From Aldrovandia affinis (Eukaryota; Chordata; Actinopteri; Notacanthiformes; Halosauridae), in assembly GCA_029706075.1 (NCBI GenBank), contig JAINUG010000033.1, forward strand, positions 1,488,001 to 1,552,000: a stretch of DNA of 64,000 nt, given 5' to 3'. Each line of letters starts with the position of its first letter. Position 1 is the first letter of the stretch. The position numbers and the translations under genes are program-made. Under the pieces are notes generated by a model. The model searched no databases. It saw nothing but the letters and a program-made list of their open reading frames with translations, and was not told where the DNA came from. Positions 1-36,279 of this stretch are shown piece after piece.

Positions 1-273
1 AGTTTAAAACTATCTGCACACTTAAATACTATAAACACACCAGTGGTTTTAAGCCATTGACACCGCATAATGGTTTGGTACTGGCAGGAAGTCTTTGGCA
101 AATAAAAATTTAGCTAGGTCTGTCATATTATTAATAAAAATGTAATAATTAAAAACACTTACAGGGACAAAAATGGGATCATACAAATGTATCCTAATAT
201 GAACCATCTGAGGCTAGCTGAATTTGTCAGTTAAATAATGGCTATAAAGACAAACTGAAATACATGAGTCTTT

Positions 274-352
274 ACAGCTTGCCAGGTCAGGTAGTAGAGG
301 CAGAAACACTTGGGCTATTCAAGTGCAGGCTAGATGCAGTACTAGATATTCT
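274..352 (+). mobile_element. 3'-end fragment of the CR1/L2-like LINE
   Basis: The segment matches, in the opposite orientation, the 3' part of the LINE at 20.4-23.5 kb. Both share GTAGTAGAGGCAGAAAC, CTTGGGCTATTCAAG and TAGATGCAGTACTAGATA in the same order (the other copy is at 20506-20585, minus). The open frame over it (264-602) is part LINE and part unrelated sequence, not a gene. Confidence 0.65.
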
Positions 353-1700
353 CTGCCAGGGATGTGCACGCTGGGCAACTGCGACACCTCGGATAAGGGT
401 ACTTAAACTCTCACTTGCCGTTACTGAGTTGAGATTTGCTGGGTACACGCTGTCGCAGCGCCTTCATGAATCTCCCCTTGCCCATTGTAATAAAACCTTT
501 TCAATTGGAAAGTGGTCACCAGTGTGTTACTTCGCCGGTCCTGACTTCCACAAAGGGAGAAGATTCCTAACAGACCTGTGTATAGATTTGGGTTGTATGT
601 GACAATTTTTTTGTATGGCTACTGTAGAGGTTGACGCATTGCCTATGGGCTTGTCTACCTTCAGTGAATAGCACGAGTCTATTTTATTTTTAACGTAATC
701 AGCAAGTCTACTGCATATACTCTCTCCTCATCTGACAATCTAGAAATCCTCCAAATAAATTACTTGTTTATGAATTATACCTCCCTCTGCCATAAATTCC
801 CTGTATAAAACGTTTTTAGGACAATCAAGTTTCTTAAAGAGTATGTTAAATGATATCCATAGCTGACATTTTTGCAGTAATCTTACAGTAACTTCTTAAT
901 TTCCCTTTCAGGTACTGCATCAGAACTTGATTTCATTCGAAATGTCTGTCTGTTAGTGTCAGGTGTGTAAACCTCTTTTTCAACTAGAAAAATGTAGCAC
1001 TCTGGATGTAGTGTTCTGGAAATTCCAGTCAATCCTACCATCCATTGTTTAAGATTCCATCAGAAGTCATCTCAATTTGACACTAATTACTCATACATTA
1101 TGATATGATTTCCTTGCTTATCATGCACTCTATGGAGGGCACAGATATAAGCTATCTGGTGGTAGAAAATAATGTAACAGAACAGAATAAAATAGAATCA
1201 GGGTAAAACAGGTAGTCTGATTCTCGTGGCATTTATTGATCTTACAGAAAGTGGTAAGTGATCTTTGCTCTTCAAAGTGTGCCCCACTTTCTGCTCCAAA
1301 CAGAATTGTAAAAGTCTCACAAATATTTCAATAGGAACCTATCACAAACTACCCGACACCCACACAAATGAATGGAAAATGAATTCAAGACAAATGAATG
1401 GAAAATCTGAGCTAAGTGGCTTGGGCCAAGAAGCACGAAAACCAGTTTATGTACCTCTAGAAAAAATCCCTGTTACATGCAGCAAATGTGAAAAATTTGC
1501 AAACCTTGGTAGCCACATTGGGTGAGAATTGTGACCTTGGGCAATGGAAAGTATTTCATGCACATCTAGGCATTATGAGCAATACATGCAATTTCCTGGA
1601 AAATATGAGGAGAGTATATGAATGGCAGTCATACTAGGTATGGCTTTGGACCTAGTAGAAATAGGAATAGAATGCTGTAGTGTCATAGGAAGGGAGTGAG
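353..1700. other. no gene seen
   Basis: AT-rich sh3pxd2b intron 3 sequence. The 86-codon frame at 1265-1525 has no recognisable motif or splice context. Confidence 0.6.
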
Positions 1701-1776
1701 GGAAGGAAGGAAGGAAGGAAGGAAGGAAGGAATTAATAAATAAATGAATGAATGAATGAATGAATGAATGAATGAA
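1701..1776 (+). repeat. tetranucleotide microsatellites (GGAA)n and (ATGA)n
   Basis: A run of GGAA units is followed, after a short AT-rich spacer, by a run of ATGA units. It lies in the gene downstream of exon 3, in intron 3 of sh3pxd2b. Confidence 0.95.
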
Positions 1777-2042
1777 GGAAAACAATGGGTCTTCAGCATG
1801 AAAGCCTAAAACTTTGTGCGAACAGCTGAATTCAGTGTTTGGAACACTGCTGGGTCAAAGAGAAAGAAAAAGAAGGGCTGAAGGCAAATGTGGGAGTTGG
1901 CCCAGTGTCTCTACAGATCCATTTGGTAAAATAAACACAGCTGAGGGCAAGGAATTCTCTGTGCGTTCTCAGTCAGTTCCAGACCTCCACCCTGCTGTCT
2001 CCTCTGCACTAATCATGTTAGACACAAGGGTGAAATTGAAGG

Positions 2043-2187
<145 letters not shown>

Positions 2188-2606
2188 ACCACCTTCCTTA
2201 GCCACAAATTATTTTGTTATCAATCATAGCTGAGAATGTTTGGGAAGGAATTTTTCATTCTAACACTGTTTCATTTGAAAAGAAAGAAAGAAAGAAGGAA
2301 GGCATCCCCTTACTGTAATTAATCTAAAATCAGCTCCAAATGCAAAACATTACCATCCAATTTTTTGGTGAGGGAACTCTCCATGAAATGAGAAACTGGC
2401 AGTAATCTGATGTGCTGATCCCAAGTGGTGGAAATTGTGAGATCATGACATTTAAAGATCCCAGCAGGAAGGTTTATTTATGCATTTTCTGGGATGGAGA
2501 CGACGGGTAACCTCACGCTCTGTGCTCTTCTCAAAGCCAATCAGCACCGGGTTCATGTCACACCATGCCGAGAGAAGCCGAGCACCGGAAAGACGGGTGT
2601 TCTAAC

Positions 2607-27290
<24,684 letters not shown>

Positions 27291-28434
27291 GGTGCAATCC
27301 GTCCGAATCTCAATAAAAACAACAGTCCAGCTTGGCAAAGATCAAACCCAGTTGCAAAGTTTCCACATCCAATCTATGTCATCCGCGTGGTTCCGATCTA
27401 CGTTTGCCTGGTACGTGGAAAAGTATTGTGTTCAGTTTAATTTACATATATGAACCTCTGCAAATATCCTGTACACATTCAGTCCTTTCTTCTCTTTTCG
27501 CTTTCTTTCTGGGGTCTTGCAGTATGCTTATCGGCCTGCCCTGAACCGAACTCCCAGCCTATCCTAGCTCACCGACTCCAATTTGATTACAAAATGACTT
27601 TTACAGACCAGCCCTGCTAACTCTTAAAGGAAAAGCACGTTAGCGGACCGAAGTGAAATAAATGGCGTTTCCCAATTGGAAGAAAAAGTAATCTCCTGTG
27701 CTTCATGCCAATAACCTTCAATCTGAGCTCATCTTTATTGGAGTTAAACATATTTGGTATAGGAGTATTATTTTTATTAAGTTTATTTGTGACATTTCAA
27801 TCATGCGGTGGCGCAATGAGACAACCACAATTGAAGCGGCGATGTATCGAAAATTCGTAAAATATTTGCAACGTGAGCCCAATATTTCAAATTTGAAAAC
27901 CTTATACCTTAGTAGGCTATTTGTTTATCAGGTTTTTATATGAAACCCCCCACCACATGTTACTATGTTATAGTAGGAGCAATAGCTTAATCAGAAGAAT
28001 GTTTTTCAAAATATACAGGCAAAAAAATAAATTGAGCTACCTCAAGTAGATAAATGAAAAGATGATAACAATGGTTCAGCACAACCCCACTCAACCAGCC
28101 ACTATAAATCGCAGCAAGTGAATAAAACAAATGAAATAAAAACAAACAGGGAGTAGTGTTTGTCGTCTCTGATTTCCACCTGGACGCAGACGCAAGCCAT
28201 ACATTTGGACTAGGTGACTGGGTCGAGTAGTGTTAGTCAGATCAGTAGGTGCATCAGAATGCATCTACTGCATCAACTGTTCGAGCCTGCATCAACATCT
28301 CCCACAGGAAGTTTATAGTAACACCTGGATAGCTGATTCTGAAATTTCAAGTTCTTCAAATCATTAATAATATTGGTTGAGTGCCAATTATCAAACATAC
28401 CGTACCTACATTAACTTAATAAAAAATGTATCAG

Positions 28435-28570
28435 GGCCCCCGTCTGGCGCAAATGGTAATAGCACTTGTCCGGAGTGCAGGTTGCCCACTGCGGCTGGTG
28501 TTTGATTCCCGGCTGCACCAGCCCGGGCCTGGCCGGGAGCCCCAGCGGAAGGGAAGTCAGCATCAGCTCG
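28435..28570 (+). repeat. tRNA-derived SINE fragment, family D
   Basis: A tRNA-like head (GTCTGGCGCAAATGGTAA as A-box region, GTTTGATTCCC as B-box) resembles the head of the minus-strand SINE at 61225-61497. It lacks the anticodon-arm pairing of a functional tRNA. Confidence 0.55.
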
Positions 28571-28813
28571 TAATATGCATAGAAAGGATATGGGAACAGG
28601 AGCGGGAGTCGCTTTTCCATGTAAAGGCGGAATTATGCTTCTGCAAAGATATGGCATCTATCCAGTTAACTTCACTGATGGAGATGTACGTTTGATTTGG
28701 TCAAACCCATCAGGACATGTTCTTCAGTGTTCTGGCAATGACAGTTGACTGAAGCTAACAACAGTGTCATGAGCAAGAAGCTGACTTACCATGGATAAAT
28801 ACCACACACTCAT

Positions 28814-28968
28814 GGCTCTGTGTGGCTCAGTAGGTAGAGCATGGCGCTGACAACGCTTGGCTGTGGGTTTGATTCCGACTGGGACCACATATAGCCTACT
28901 GAAAAATGTATGCCTTCATTACTGTAAGTCGCTTTGGATAAAAGCATCTGCTAAATGGCATATATATA
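28814..28968 (+). repeat. tRNA-derived SINE, family A, copy 1
   Basis: A head with TGGCTCAGTAGGTAGAGC (A-box) and GGGTTTGATTCC (B-box), then a tail GTAAGTCGCTTTGGATAAAA with GCATCTGCTAAATG. This tail is the LINE-type 3' end found on many fish SINEs. A second copy is at 41096-41238. Confidence 0.85.
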
Positions 28969-30226
28969 AAGAAAACCCAGTAGGCCTATATGTAATTAAC
29001 AACAAAAGGTAGCGCACAGAGTAATCTTTGGATCGAATGAAGTATTATTGTGATGTAGGCTACTTAAGTAATACGAACAAAGCCACTTTGCAACTTGTAA
29101 ACTAGCCTATATTAGCCCAACTTAAAATGGAAAACTTTACTGTAACATCTTAAAAACATAAGCACTTAAAAACGTAACGTTAGCTATAACAAAATGCAGC
29201 TATGCCATTAAAACTACGAACATATGTTACTGACTGGAGATAGCTTATCGTTAGCCACAAAAACCATGTAGGCTATAATTGTATCTTAACCTGAAAACAC
29301 ATATAGGTATTTTTTCCTGTTTACTTTCTGTCAATCAAGACCAACAACGCTTCACAACACAACCTTATAATAAGCTCACAGGCTTTTTTTGTTTACACCG
29401 GGGGTATAAACGGATTTCCGTTTCTGGGTTTCAAATAAATATTCAAATAAATACATCCTGCATTGACTAATCTATCCGGATCGATCATGTCATGTGGGAA
29501 CAGGCTACACTGATTTTTTCCATATAAGATACCTATATGGGAAATATGAAAATACACTACCTTACCCGGATAATTGAACCCGGCAATGTTACGGATTCCA
29601 TGTGGGAAAGGGGCTCTAGAGTGGTAAAAACCTAAAGTGTTTGAAGGTTCCGTCAGTACAGATTTGGCTCACTTTCTCTGAGTCACATTGCAAATTCAGT
29701 CATGACTGCCTCTAGTGGCGAACAGTGCATCTACAAGATGGGGGTCTGTCAATGATTGGAAATCATCTACTATTTTAAAATAAATACTGTATATACTAAT
29801 TATTATGTGTTGAGATTTATCAAATAGAAATGTTTTGAAATTCTTCAACGGAACAGCATCATCAAATGGAATTCAAACCTATGTCGTTCTGCTTACAAGC
29901 AAACTTGCCTAGTACACTAGTTAATAACTATGCTGATGAGCTCCGTATGCCACACCTTTAGTGACCCTTGCATACCCTTGCTATGTTAAGAATCCATAAT
30001 ATGTATAGCAAATTAACTTTTTTAATGAAAAGAATAATGTCAATTGCTCTTTTTGAAAAAAAAGCACAATGAATCATGTAAGACAGCAGTCATGTTTGGA
30101 AATAATATCTTAAAAATAGATTTTTAATCTCAAAGAGAATACCTGGTCAAATAAAGGATAAATGAAACAATGTAGCTGTATGAGTCCATTTCTGACATAT
30201 ATGGCAGACGTCTAAACAGTCTAAAG

Positions 30227-30300
30227 CAGGGGTGCACAACTCCAGGCCTGGAAAGCTGATATGTATGCTGGTTTTTGTTCCAACCAATTACTCTGGCTTT
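30227..30300 (+). repeat. interspersed repeat fragment of common teleost type
   Basis: GGTGCACAACTCCAGGCCTGGA then TGCTGGTTTTTGTTCCAACC is a segment I recognise as frequently repeated in teleost genomes. Class not determined. Confidence 0.4.
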
Positions 30301-30635
30301 CATTTTTAAAACAGCTATGTATTCCAATGCTGGTTCACTGTTATATCAGAGCCACACTAAAATGTGTTCACCAAGGATACATGTGCAGTCTGCAGCTGTA
30401 GCTCCTGACTTTATCAAAGATGTCAAATCAAATAAACCATTGGGCGTATCTGTGGACAACAAGGAAGATCAATGTGCAGGTTCATGAAAGATTGTGAATA
30501 CACTTATAAAATGTTCAAGTTAACACCAAACAAAATAATATACATATTCAAATTTGACATTTTATCATTTGAACACTAAATAATTGTTTGCCATATCATT
30601 AGCTTTGTCTCTTTATATGTTCTCATTTGTTGAGC

Positions 30636-30850
30636 AGGCAGGCAGTGTGGTATAATGGTTAGGGAACTGGGCTTGTAACGTTAAGGTTGCAGGTTCAATC
30701 CCCAGGTGGGACACTGCCGTTGTACCCTTGAGCAAGGTACTTAACCTGAATTGTTTCAGTTAATATCCAGCTGTATAAATGGATTGTAAAGAAATGTAAA
30801 CTGTAAGTCACTCTGGCTAAATGCCTGTAATGTAATGTAATGTAATGTTG
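30636..30850 (+). repeat. tRNA-derived SINE, family B, copy 1
   Basis: The head GGCAGTGTGGTATAATGGTTA has an A-box-like start, GCAGGTTCAATCCCCAG is the B-box, and the body contains CCCTTGAGCAAGGTACTTAA. The tail GTAAGTCACTCTGGCTAAAT ends in repeated TGTAA units. The minus-strand copy at 34799-35038 aligns over the full length. Confidence 0.88.
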
Positions 30851-31417
30851 AGCAGATTAGCAAAGAATGAAACCTGGCAACTCAGGAAGTCTCATATCTG
30901 CAGGACATTCAGGTTACAGAGAGTAATTTGGTCTATGCATTAGCATGACAGTGATCACTGTGATTGGGTCACTGTGGATGGATCATGGATGGTTCTACAA
31001 AGAACATCCCAACATTTCTTGCCATTTGCACTACCTTTCTTTGCCCAGTGCTTTGTGGTCAGCATTTGCTCTCTTCAATAAGTTGTAATCCTTACACATT
31101 ATTTCATGAAAGATTTCCTGATTGCTACATTCAAATATTTAGCTACATTATAATTTTTGGAGCATGAAAATATGTAATGTTTTAAATATAGTTTGAATGT
31201 CATTGGACTGTACACAAACAGCTCACAGGTTTGTGGCTCTGCAGGTTTCCCACTAATACTCAAGTTTCCTAAATCTCATCATTCAGGGGCACAATGAGCC
31301 TCTAGGGTCGCAAACGTATGTATCGCGATACATGGCTTGAATCAACATGTATTTGGTAGGACATAATTAGCCAAACTGGATGAAGGTGTGTCTATATGAG
31401 TGCATGCATGAATGTGT

Positions 31418-31760
31418 TTATACTAAAGGTGTAACGATTAATCTACTCCACTGATGCATCGATTTACATTTCAAGGATGCAAATGAATTGATATGCAAAC
31501 ACACATTTTCCAAACTAGTGTGACTCGGTCTAAAATGCAAATAATCGATCATAGCTATATCCAACAAATCGGTCAACAAGCTGTGACTCTGTCCATGTAT
31601 GTTATGGAATGGTAAAGTAACAGACAAAACTGATATTTAGTCCAGTTATTAATACGATGTTATATTTTTTTGTAGAAGCTGTGACTTTGTTCATGTTTGG
31701 TCAAATAAAATGGAATGGTAAAGTAAAGACAAAGCTTTGACTAAGGTCAAATAAAATGAC
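31418..31760. repeat. low-confidence repeat with internal duplication
   Basis: Starts with GGTGTAACGATTAATC and GATGCATCGATTTACA, words common in teleost DNA-transposon ends. It contains two copies of a GCTGTGACT...GGAATGGTAAAGTAA block (31579-31630 and 31678-31730). Confidence 0.35.
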
Positions 31761-34250
31761 AAAACAGACATTTATTTTGCCATTTTCCCATGGTATTTAT
31801 AGGATCCCCCATTTTGTCCACACCGTCGTAAAAACTCCACATACATTGCGGGGTTTGGCCATTATGGCAACCTGGATACACCGTTGCAAAGAGGGAGGTT
31901 TCCACTGGTTTATTTTCATGACTGTGTACAAAAATACATTTTATCCAAGTAATGGTGCCTGTGTGGACTCGGATTAGCAGCGCAGAAAATAAATACTGAA
32001 TATGGTTTAGCTAGCTAAAATATGCGCCTTATCGTCGTAGGAAACAGAAAAAACGTAAGTTTACATAAATGTATCTCTAGTCCAAGGCTACCTATAGTAA
32101 ATAGAGTTAAATAGGTAACTAACATAGCTAGCTGCTGATACCATACGCTAGACAGGAAGCTTGCTAACTAACTAACTAGCTACCTAACGTTAACTACATA
32201 GCGTTAGATACTTTTGGAGAGATTGGAGAATTTTGTAATGAACATTGAAATGTGGTGTAGTTGGCTTCCTTGCTAGCGAATTATCAGGCCATTCGTTTGT
32301 TGCAACTAACGTTAATGTCACCAAATTAACTGTTATAGGCTAACGTTAGCTGATTTATCTAGACAACTAGCTCAATGCTAATGTTTCTCAGTGATTCTCT
32401 CACCCTTTTAACTTGCAAGCTAGTTAGTATATGCGTGTTTCTCTGATCAGCAAGCTATCGTCAGATGCTAGCTAGCGTAGCTCTTTGACATGGCCTGCAA
32501 AACATTGCTAATTCAGCCAGACACATTCGCTGGGTTGGCCGAATAACAACACAACCCGAGTCAACGTTAGCGCTTGTTAAGTCTCATGGATTTATTTTGC
32601 TAGCTTGATCTCTAACGCTAGCTTCTAGCCATAGCTACGTCGTTTGATACGATACGCTCTATTTATTTAGCTAGCTAGCTAACGTTTATGTTATTTAGCT
32701 GGTTACATACTCTATATCATTGCGTTTCCTGACTAGCTAGCTAAGAATTGCAACGTTACATGATAATAGCTAACGTTAGTAGCTACCCTATACAGGTAAT
32801 ATTCGCTAATTTCCCTGAAATTGTGCGATTAGCATCTGCAATCTAGCGAAATGTCGAAGTTGGCTGATCTGTCGAACTATTAAGTTAAGTTCGAACAGCA
32901 AGTTTCGTTGCATAGTGCTATAAATTATGTTATGGCTCTGAGGAAATGTAGCCTACTTCAGCTTTACTGTACGAGCTTACGTTAACGTTACCAACTGAAG
33001 ACATTTAACATAATGGCTTCGTACAGTCATTACAGCCATGCTTTATGGTTTTTAAAATTGTTTTACCACTGCCCTAAGATAGTTTTATGTTGTAAATGTA
33101 ACCATGTTGATTCAACATCCTCCTTAACCTCCCTGATCTTGTTTGGACAGTAATGCAGATGGTAGGGTGATCTGTACCATACGTCATGTGTGACACACGA
33201 CTCGTAGGGTGGCATAAAGTGCGACAGATGGGCATGTTAATTAGGGTCTGAGCGAACGGACTGATTATTTCGAAATAATAAACCAAGATACAGTTGAAAC
33301 TGCCACGTGACAGTGTGCAGGCGTAATACAACCTTGACTCACACCACACGTGTAGGCTAGATTGCAATACATATATTGTTTTCTCATGTTATCCCATTTT
33401 CTTTGGCCTGTTGAATATCTAAGCTGTTATTTGCCATATGACACACTTAGTTAAATGTGTGTGAATTAATTAATTAATGGCCCCTAAAGTGCGTAGATGT
33501 AGCCCTAATTACCCCACATACTGAATGTTGAGGACTTTTTGTCAATCATATTGTGATTTGAAGTATTTTCAGAATTGACTTTACAGTTATCTCTTCTTCA
33601 GATGGAAGAGCCTCACTATCTGTTATGATGCTGAGTGTTATTTTGAGCTTAGCCTGTGGCAAGTGTGTACGTGCTGCAGACAAGAGATGAAGCTTCAATT
33701 CAGGGAGCAATGTCCACTGTGGTGACTGAAGAACTCTCAGCTCTTGTAGCCGTGCAAGACGTGACTGCACAGTGACTCACCATAAAACGATTTGCTGCAA
33801 CTTATGGTTGCACAACTTGTAAATTGCTAAAGAGAGATCAATAATGGGACAGTCCTATGTCTAAATTGAAAATAACTGATACTGGTGGATGGTGTGTCAA
33901 ACAATGTGTGGAGTCAAATGTTATGCAATGAAATGAATGGGGCACTTCATCACATTATTATTATTATTTATTTATTGAATTTTTTCTCTCCTCTCTCCCT
34001 TAAACCCATATGCATTATACTTGTTGGTGAATAATAATACAAATAAAAAAAATTAAAAAAACCCCATTGTTTCAGTTATAATGTAATAATAAAGTAAATT
34101 TGCATACATTGAAACGTAAGGGACTATAAAATGCGTGTTACAAAATAAAACAAATTAGCCTTTGTGGTGGGAGCACTCTAGTGCCAACATGAATCCACTG
34201 GGTGTGTCCCAGTTCAGTTCCAAAATATTTTCCCAGTGCATTTTGTGTAT
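31761..34250. other. region between sh3pxd2b and fbxl21, rich in AGCTAGC and AACGTTA
   Basis: 32000-32900 has many copies of AGCTAGC, GCTAACGTTA and related palindromic words; a donor-like gtaagt is at 32055. No coding exon recognised. Probable fbxl21 promoter or first-intron territory, by position only. Confidence 0.4.
33304..33352 (+). promoter_or_regulatory. pair of canonical E-boxes upstream of fbxl21
   Basis: CACGTG occurs at 33304-33309 and again at 33347-33352, about 2.6 kb upstream of the fbxl21 start codon and within the region that should hold its first intron or promoter. CLOCK:BMAL1 acts through CACGTG in clock genes. Two hexamers 37 bp apart are suggestive only, because the hexamer occurs by chance every few kb. 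Confidence 0.25.
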
Positions 34251-34318
34251 CACAAAAAGCCTGCTTTCTCTAATGTCCTTTTGTCACAAAAAGCCTGCTT
34301 TCTTTAATGTCCTTTTGT
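34251..34318 (+). repeat. 34-bp tandem duplication
   Basis: Two adjacent copies of a unit starting CACAAAAAGCCTGCTTTCT and ending TCCTTTTGT differ at one base. No coding context. Confidence 0.9.
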
Positions 34319-34798
34319 GCTACTGTCAGACTGAAGGATCAGAACAATGCAGATTGGCAGCTTTAACTTTGAAGGATTGCATTGGCATGGTTTAATGTCT
34401 CTCAGTTAGAAACTGTTTGGACTTTTGATACAACTCCGGCATATTAATGTGACTGAAAGCCAGGATGTCTTTGTACCCTCACATACTCCTGATCTGAATC
34501 TGTCAGCACTGGGTATTGGACGGATGGTCTGGGGATTGAACATTATACTGTACGATTAGGCTGCAGAGACTTTGGTGTTAATGAAGAAAACCACCCCACT
34601 GTCAGCTGAATGTAATATCACATTCAACACCTTGCCTAACACATACTGTGCTGTACATACACAGGCCTGGAGCCTAAAACATTCATTACTGTGTACAGCA
34701 ACTAAACTAATAAAACAAACTATCAAGAGTGTCTGTGTAGTTACATTTAAATTGTGGATTATTTGTGATAGGAATCAAAGCCACAGCCTTACATATTT

Positions 34799-35038
34799 TT
34801 ACATTACATTATATTACATTACATTATATTACAGGCATTTAGCAGACGCTCTTATCCAGAGCGACTTACAGTTTTACATTTCTTTACAATCCATTTATAC
34901 AGCTGGATATTTACTGAAGCAATTCAGGTTAAGTACCTTGCTCAAGGGTACAACGGCAGTGTCCCACCTGGGGATTGAACCTGCAACCTTAACGTTACAA
35001 GCCCAGTTCCCTAACCATTATACCACACTGCCTGCCTA
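34799..35038 (-). repeat. tRNA-derived SINE, family B, copy 2
   Basis: Reverse-strand copy of the SINE at 30636-30850, with the pentanucleotide tail (ACATT units) at its left end and a better preserved tail word (GCGTCTGCTAAATG in sense). The 168-codon open frame overlapping it (34572-35078) is discarded as artefact. Confidence 0.9.
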
Positions 35039-35439
35039 TATTCCACAACTGAAGATACAGAATCACAAATTACTTTGAAATGAGATCTGATATACTGCCT
35101 GTCTGAAAACACAGGCCTTCAGTGTCTTTTGCCCTACATGGTAAGTAATTATTCACTGTTTGAGTATTCAAATTGAACGAGGCCTATTTCAACCCCAAGA
35201 CTTTATCCATTGTTTATGAATAAATAACAAAATAGCCTACATTCGGGAGGAATTTAGTCAGCATATTCCAAATGCAGGCCTATCATTACCTTGGCCTGCA
35301 CATTTGACTAACTCTGTTATAACTATAACATCTATTCAATGGTCTACATTCATACTAGGCTAAAGCTTTCTGCTTTTATCATTTAAATGTCTATGGGGAG
35401 CAAGACGCTTAGGGTGTTTTGTTTGTGAGGTCAAACCTT

Positions 35440-35521
35440 CACAGTACAATGGAAAGCCTAATGAAGTACCATATGAAGGACAGCTTGGATTCACATTCTA
35501 GTGACGACTGAGCAAGGCCAG
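35440..35521 (+). other. candidate non-coding 5' exon of fbxl21
   Basis: Coding exon 1 begins 8 bases after a splice acceptor, so an upstream non-coding exon must exist. The best nearby donor is a consensus CAG|gtaagt with the intron starting at 35522, 378 bp upstream of that acceptor. A second possible donor (gtaagt at 32055) lies 3.8 kb upstream. The 5' boundary given here is a guess. Confidence 0.3.
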
Positions 35522-35907
35522 GTAAGTATCTTAGGGAGCATTAACTCGTCCGCTCTCCACTGATGTCAGCAGCAGTGTGTGGTCGTCATCCCAGAGCTGA
35601 ATGACAACGTCTCATTGTGGCTTAGCACTTGAGCACAGTCTGCGTGTTTCATCTGGCCAGCCATTGCAGGGATGTCGGCACTTTCTCTTCTCTTAGACCA
35701 TTGTGGGACTACATCTCTACCTACTTAGGGAGAAAATGTCCACTGAAATTTAGAATTTCAGAATCAATGCTTTTGGAATTCGATCTCACAAACAGGCTGG
35801 GGAAGAGTGAGCATAAGACAGTCATGTGAGTGATGCTTCAGCAAGTGAAGGTACGAGTTACGCATAGTCATTGACCGCACCTAACTGCTCTCTTTTCAGT
35901 CAGAAAA

Positions 35908-36279
35908 ATGAAGCGAAGAAGACCAACCCTGGACAGCCACGCCCTCTCCGCCTCAGAGGGGGATGGGACAAAACGCAAGGGTGGGGTGGCCGCTTATACC
36001 TGGGGCCCTCCCAACTGGACAGTTCACGTGAAGGACTGGGGGAACCTGCCGCACCACGTGGTCCTGCAGATCTTTCAGTACCTGTCCCTGGTGGACCGGG
36101 CCCGGGCCTCGTCTGTGTGCCGGCACTGGAACGAGGTCTTCCACATCCCCGACCTGTGGCGGAGGTTCGAGTTCGAGCTCAACCAGCCGGCCACCTCCTA
36201 CCTGAAGTCCACCCACCCGGACCTCATCCAGCAGATCATCAAGAAGCATGCGCAGCACCTGCAGTACGTCAGCTTCAAG
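35908..36279 (+). CDS. fbxl21: fbxl21 coding exon 1 (F-box)
   Basis: The acceptor ctcttttcag ends at 35899 and the ATG follows 8 bases later with A at -3. The 124 codons cover the basic N-terminus and the whole F-box. The donor is AAG followed by gtacgg at 36280, phase 0. The acceptor just before the ATG shows that at least one non-coding 5' exon lies upstream. The exon is GC-rich beside AT-rich introns and contains two CACGTG hexamers (36025 and 36055), both within coding sequence. Confidence 0.95.

Larger units (their letters stand above)
27291..30226. promoter_or_regulatory. sh3pxd2b 5' flank and start of the divergent intergenic region
   Basis: The sh3pxd2b promoter and 5' UTR must lie just above 27290. 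Nothing more precise than an AT-rich flank with scattered CpG is visible. Two SINEs (28.4 and 28.8 kb) follow; the rest is unassigned. Confidence 0.35.

Noticed and set aside
28814-28890. tRNA gene (A-box and B-box present)
   Set aside because: It belongs to a SINE with a LINE-type tail and a second copy at 41.1 kb; the stems do not pair as in a real tRNA. The same holds for the heads near 28.4, 30.6, 43.6, 60.8 and 61.5 kb.
34572-35078. 168-codon plus-strand open frame
   Set aside because: Its second half is the antisense of a SINE; no motif in the first half.
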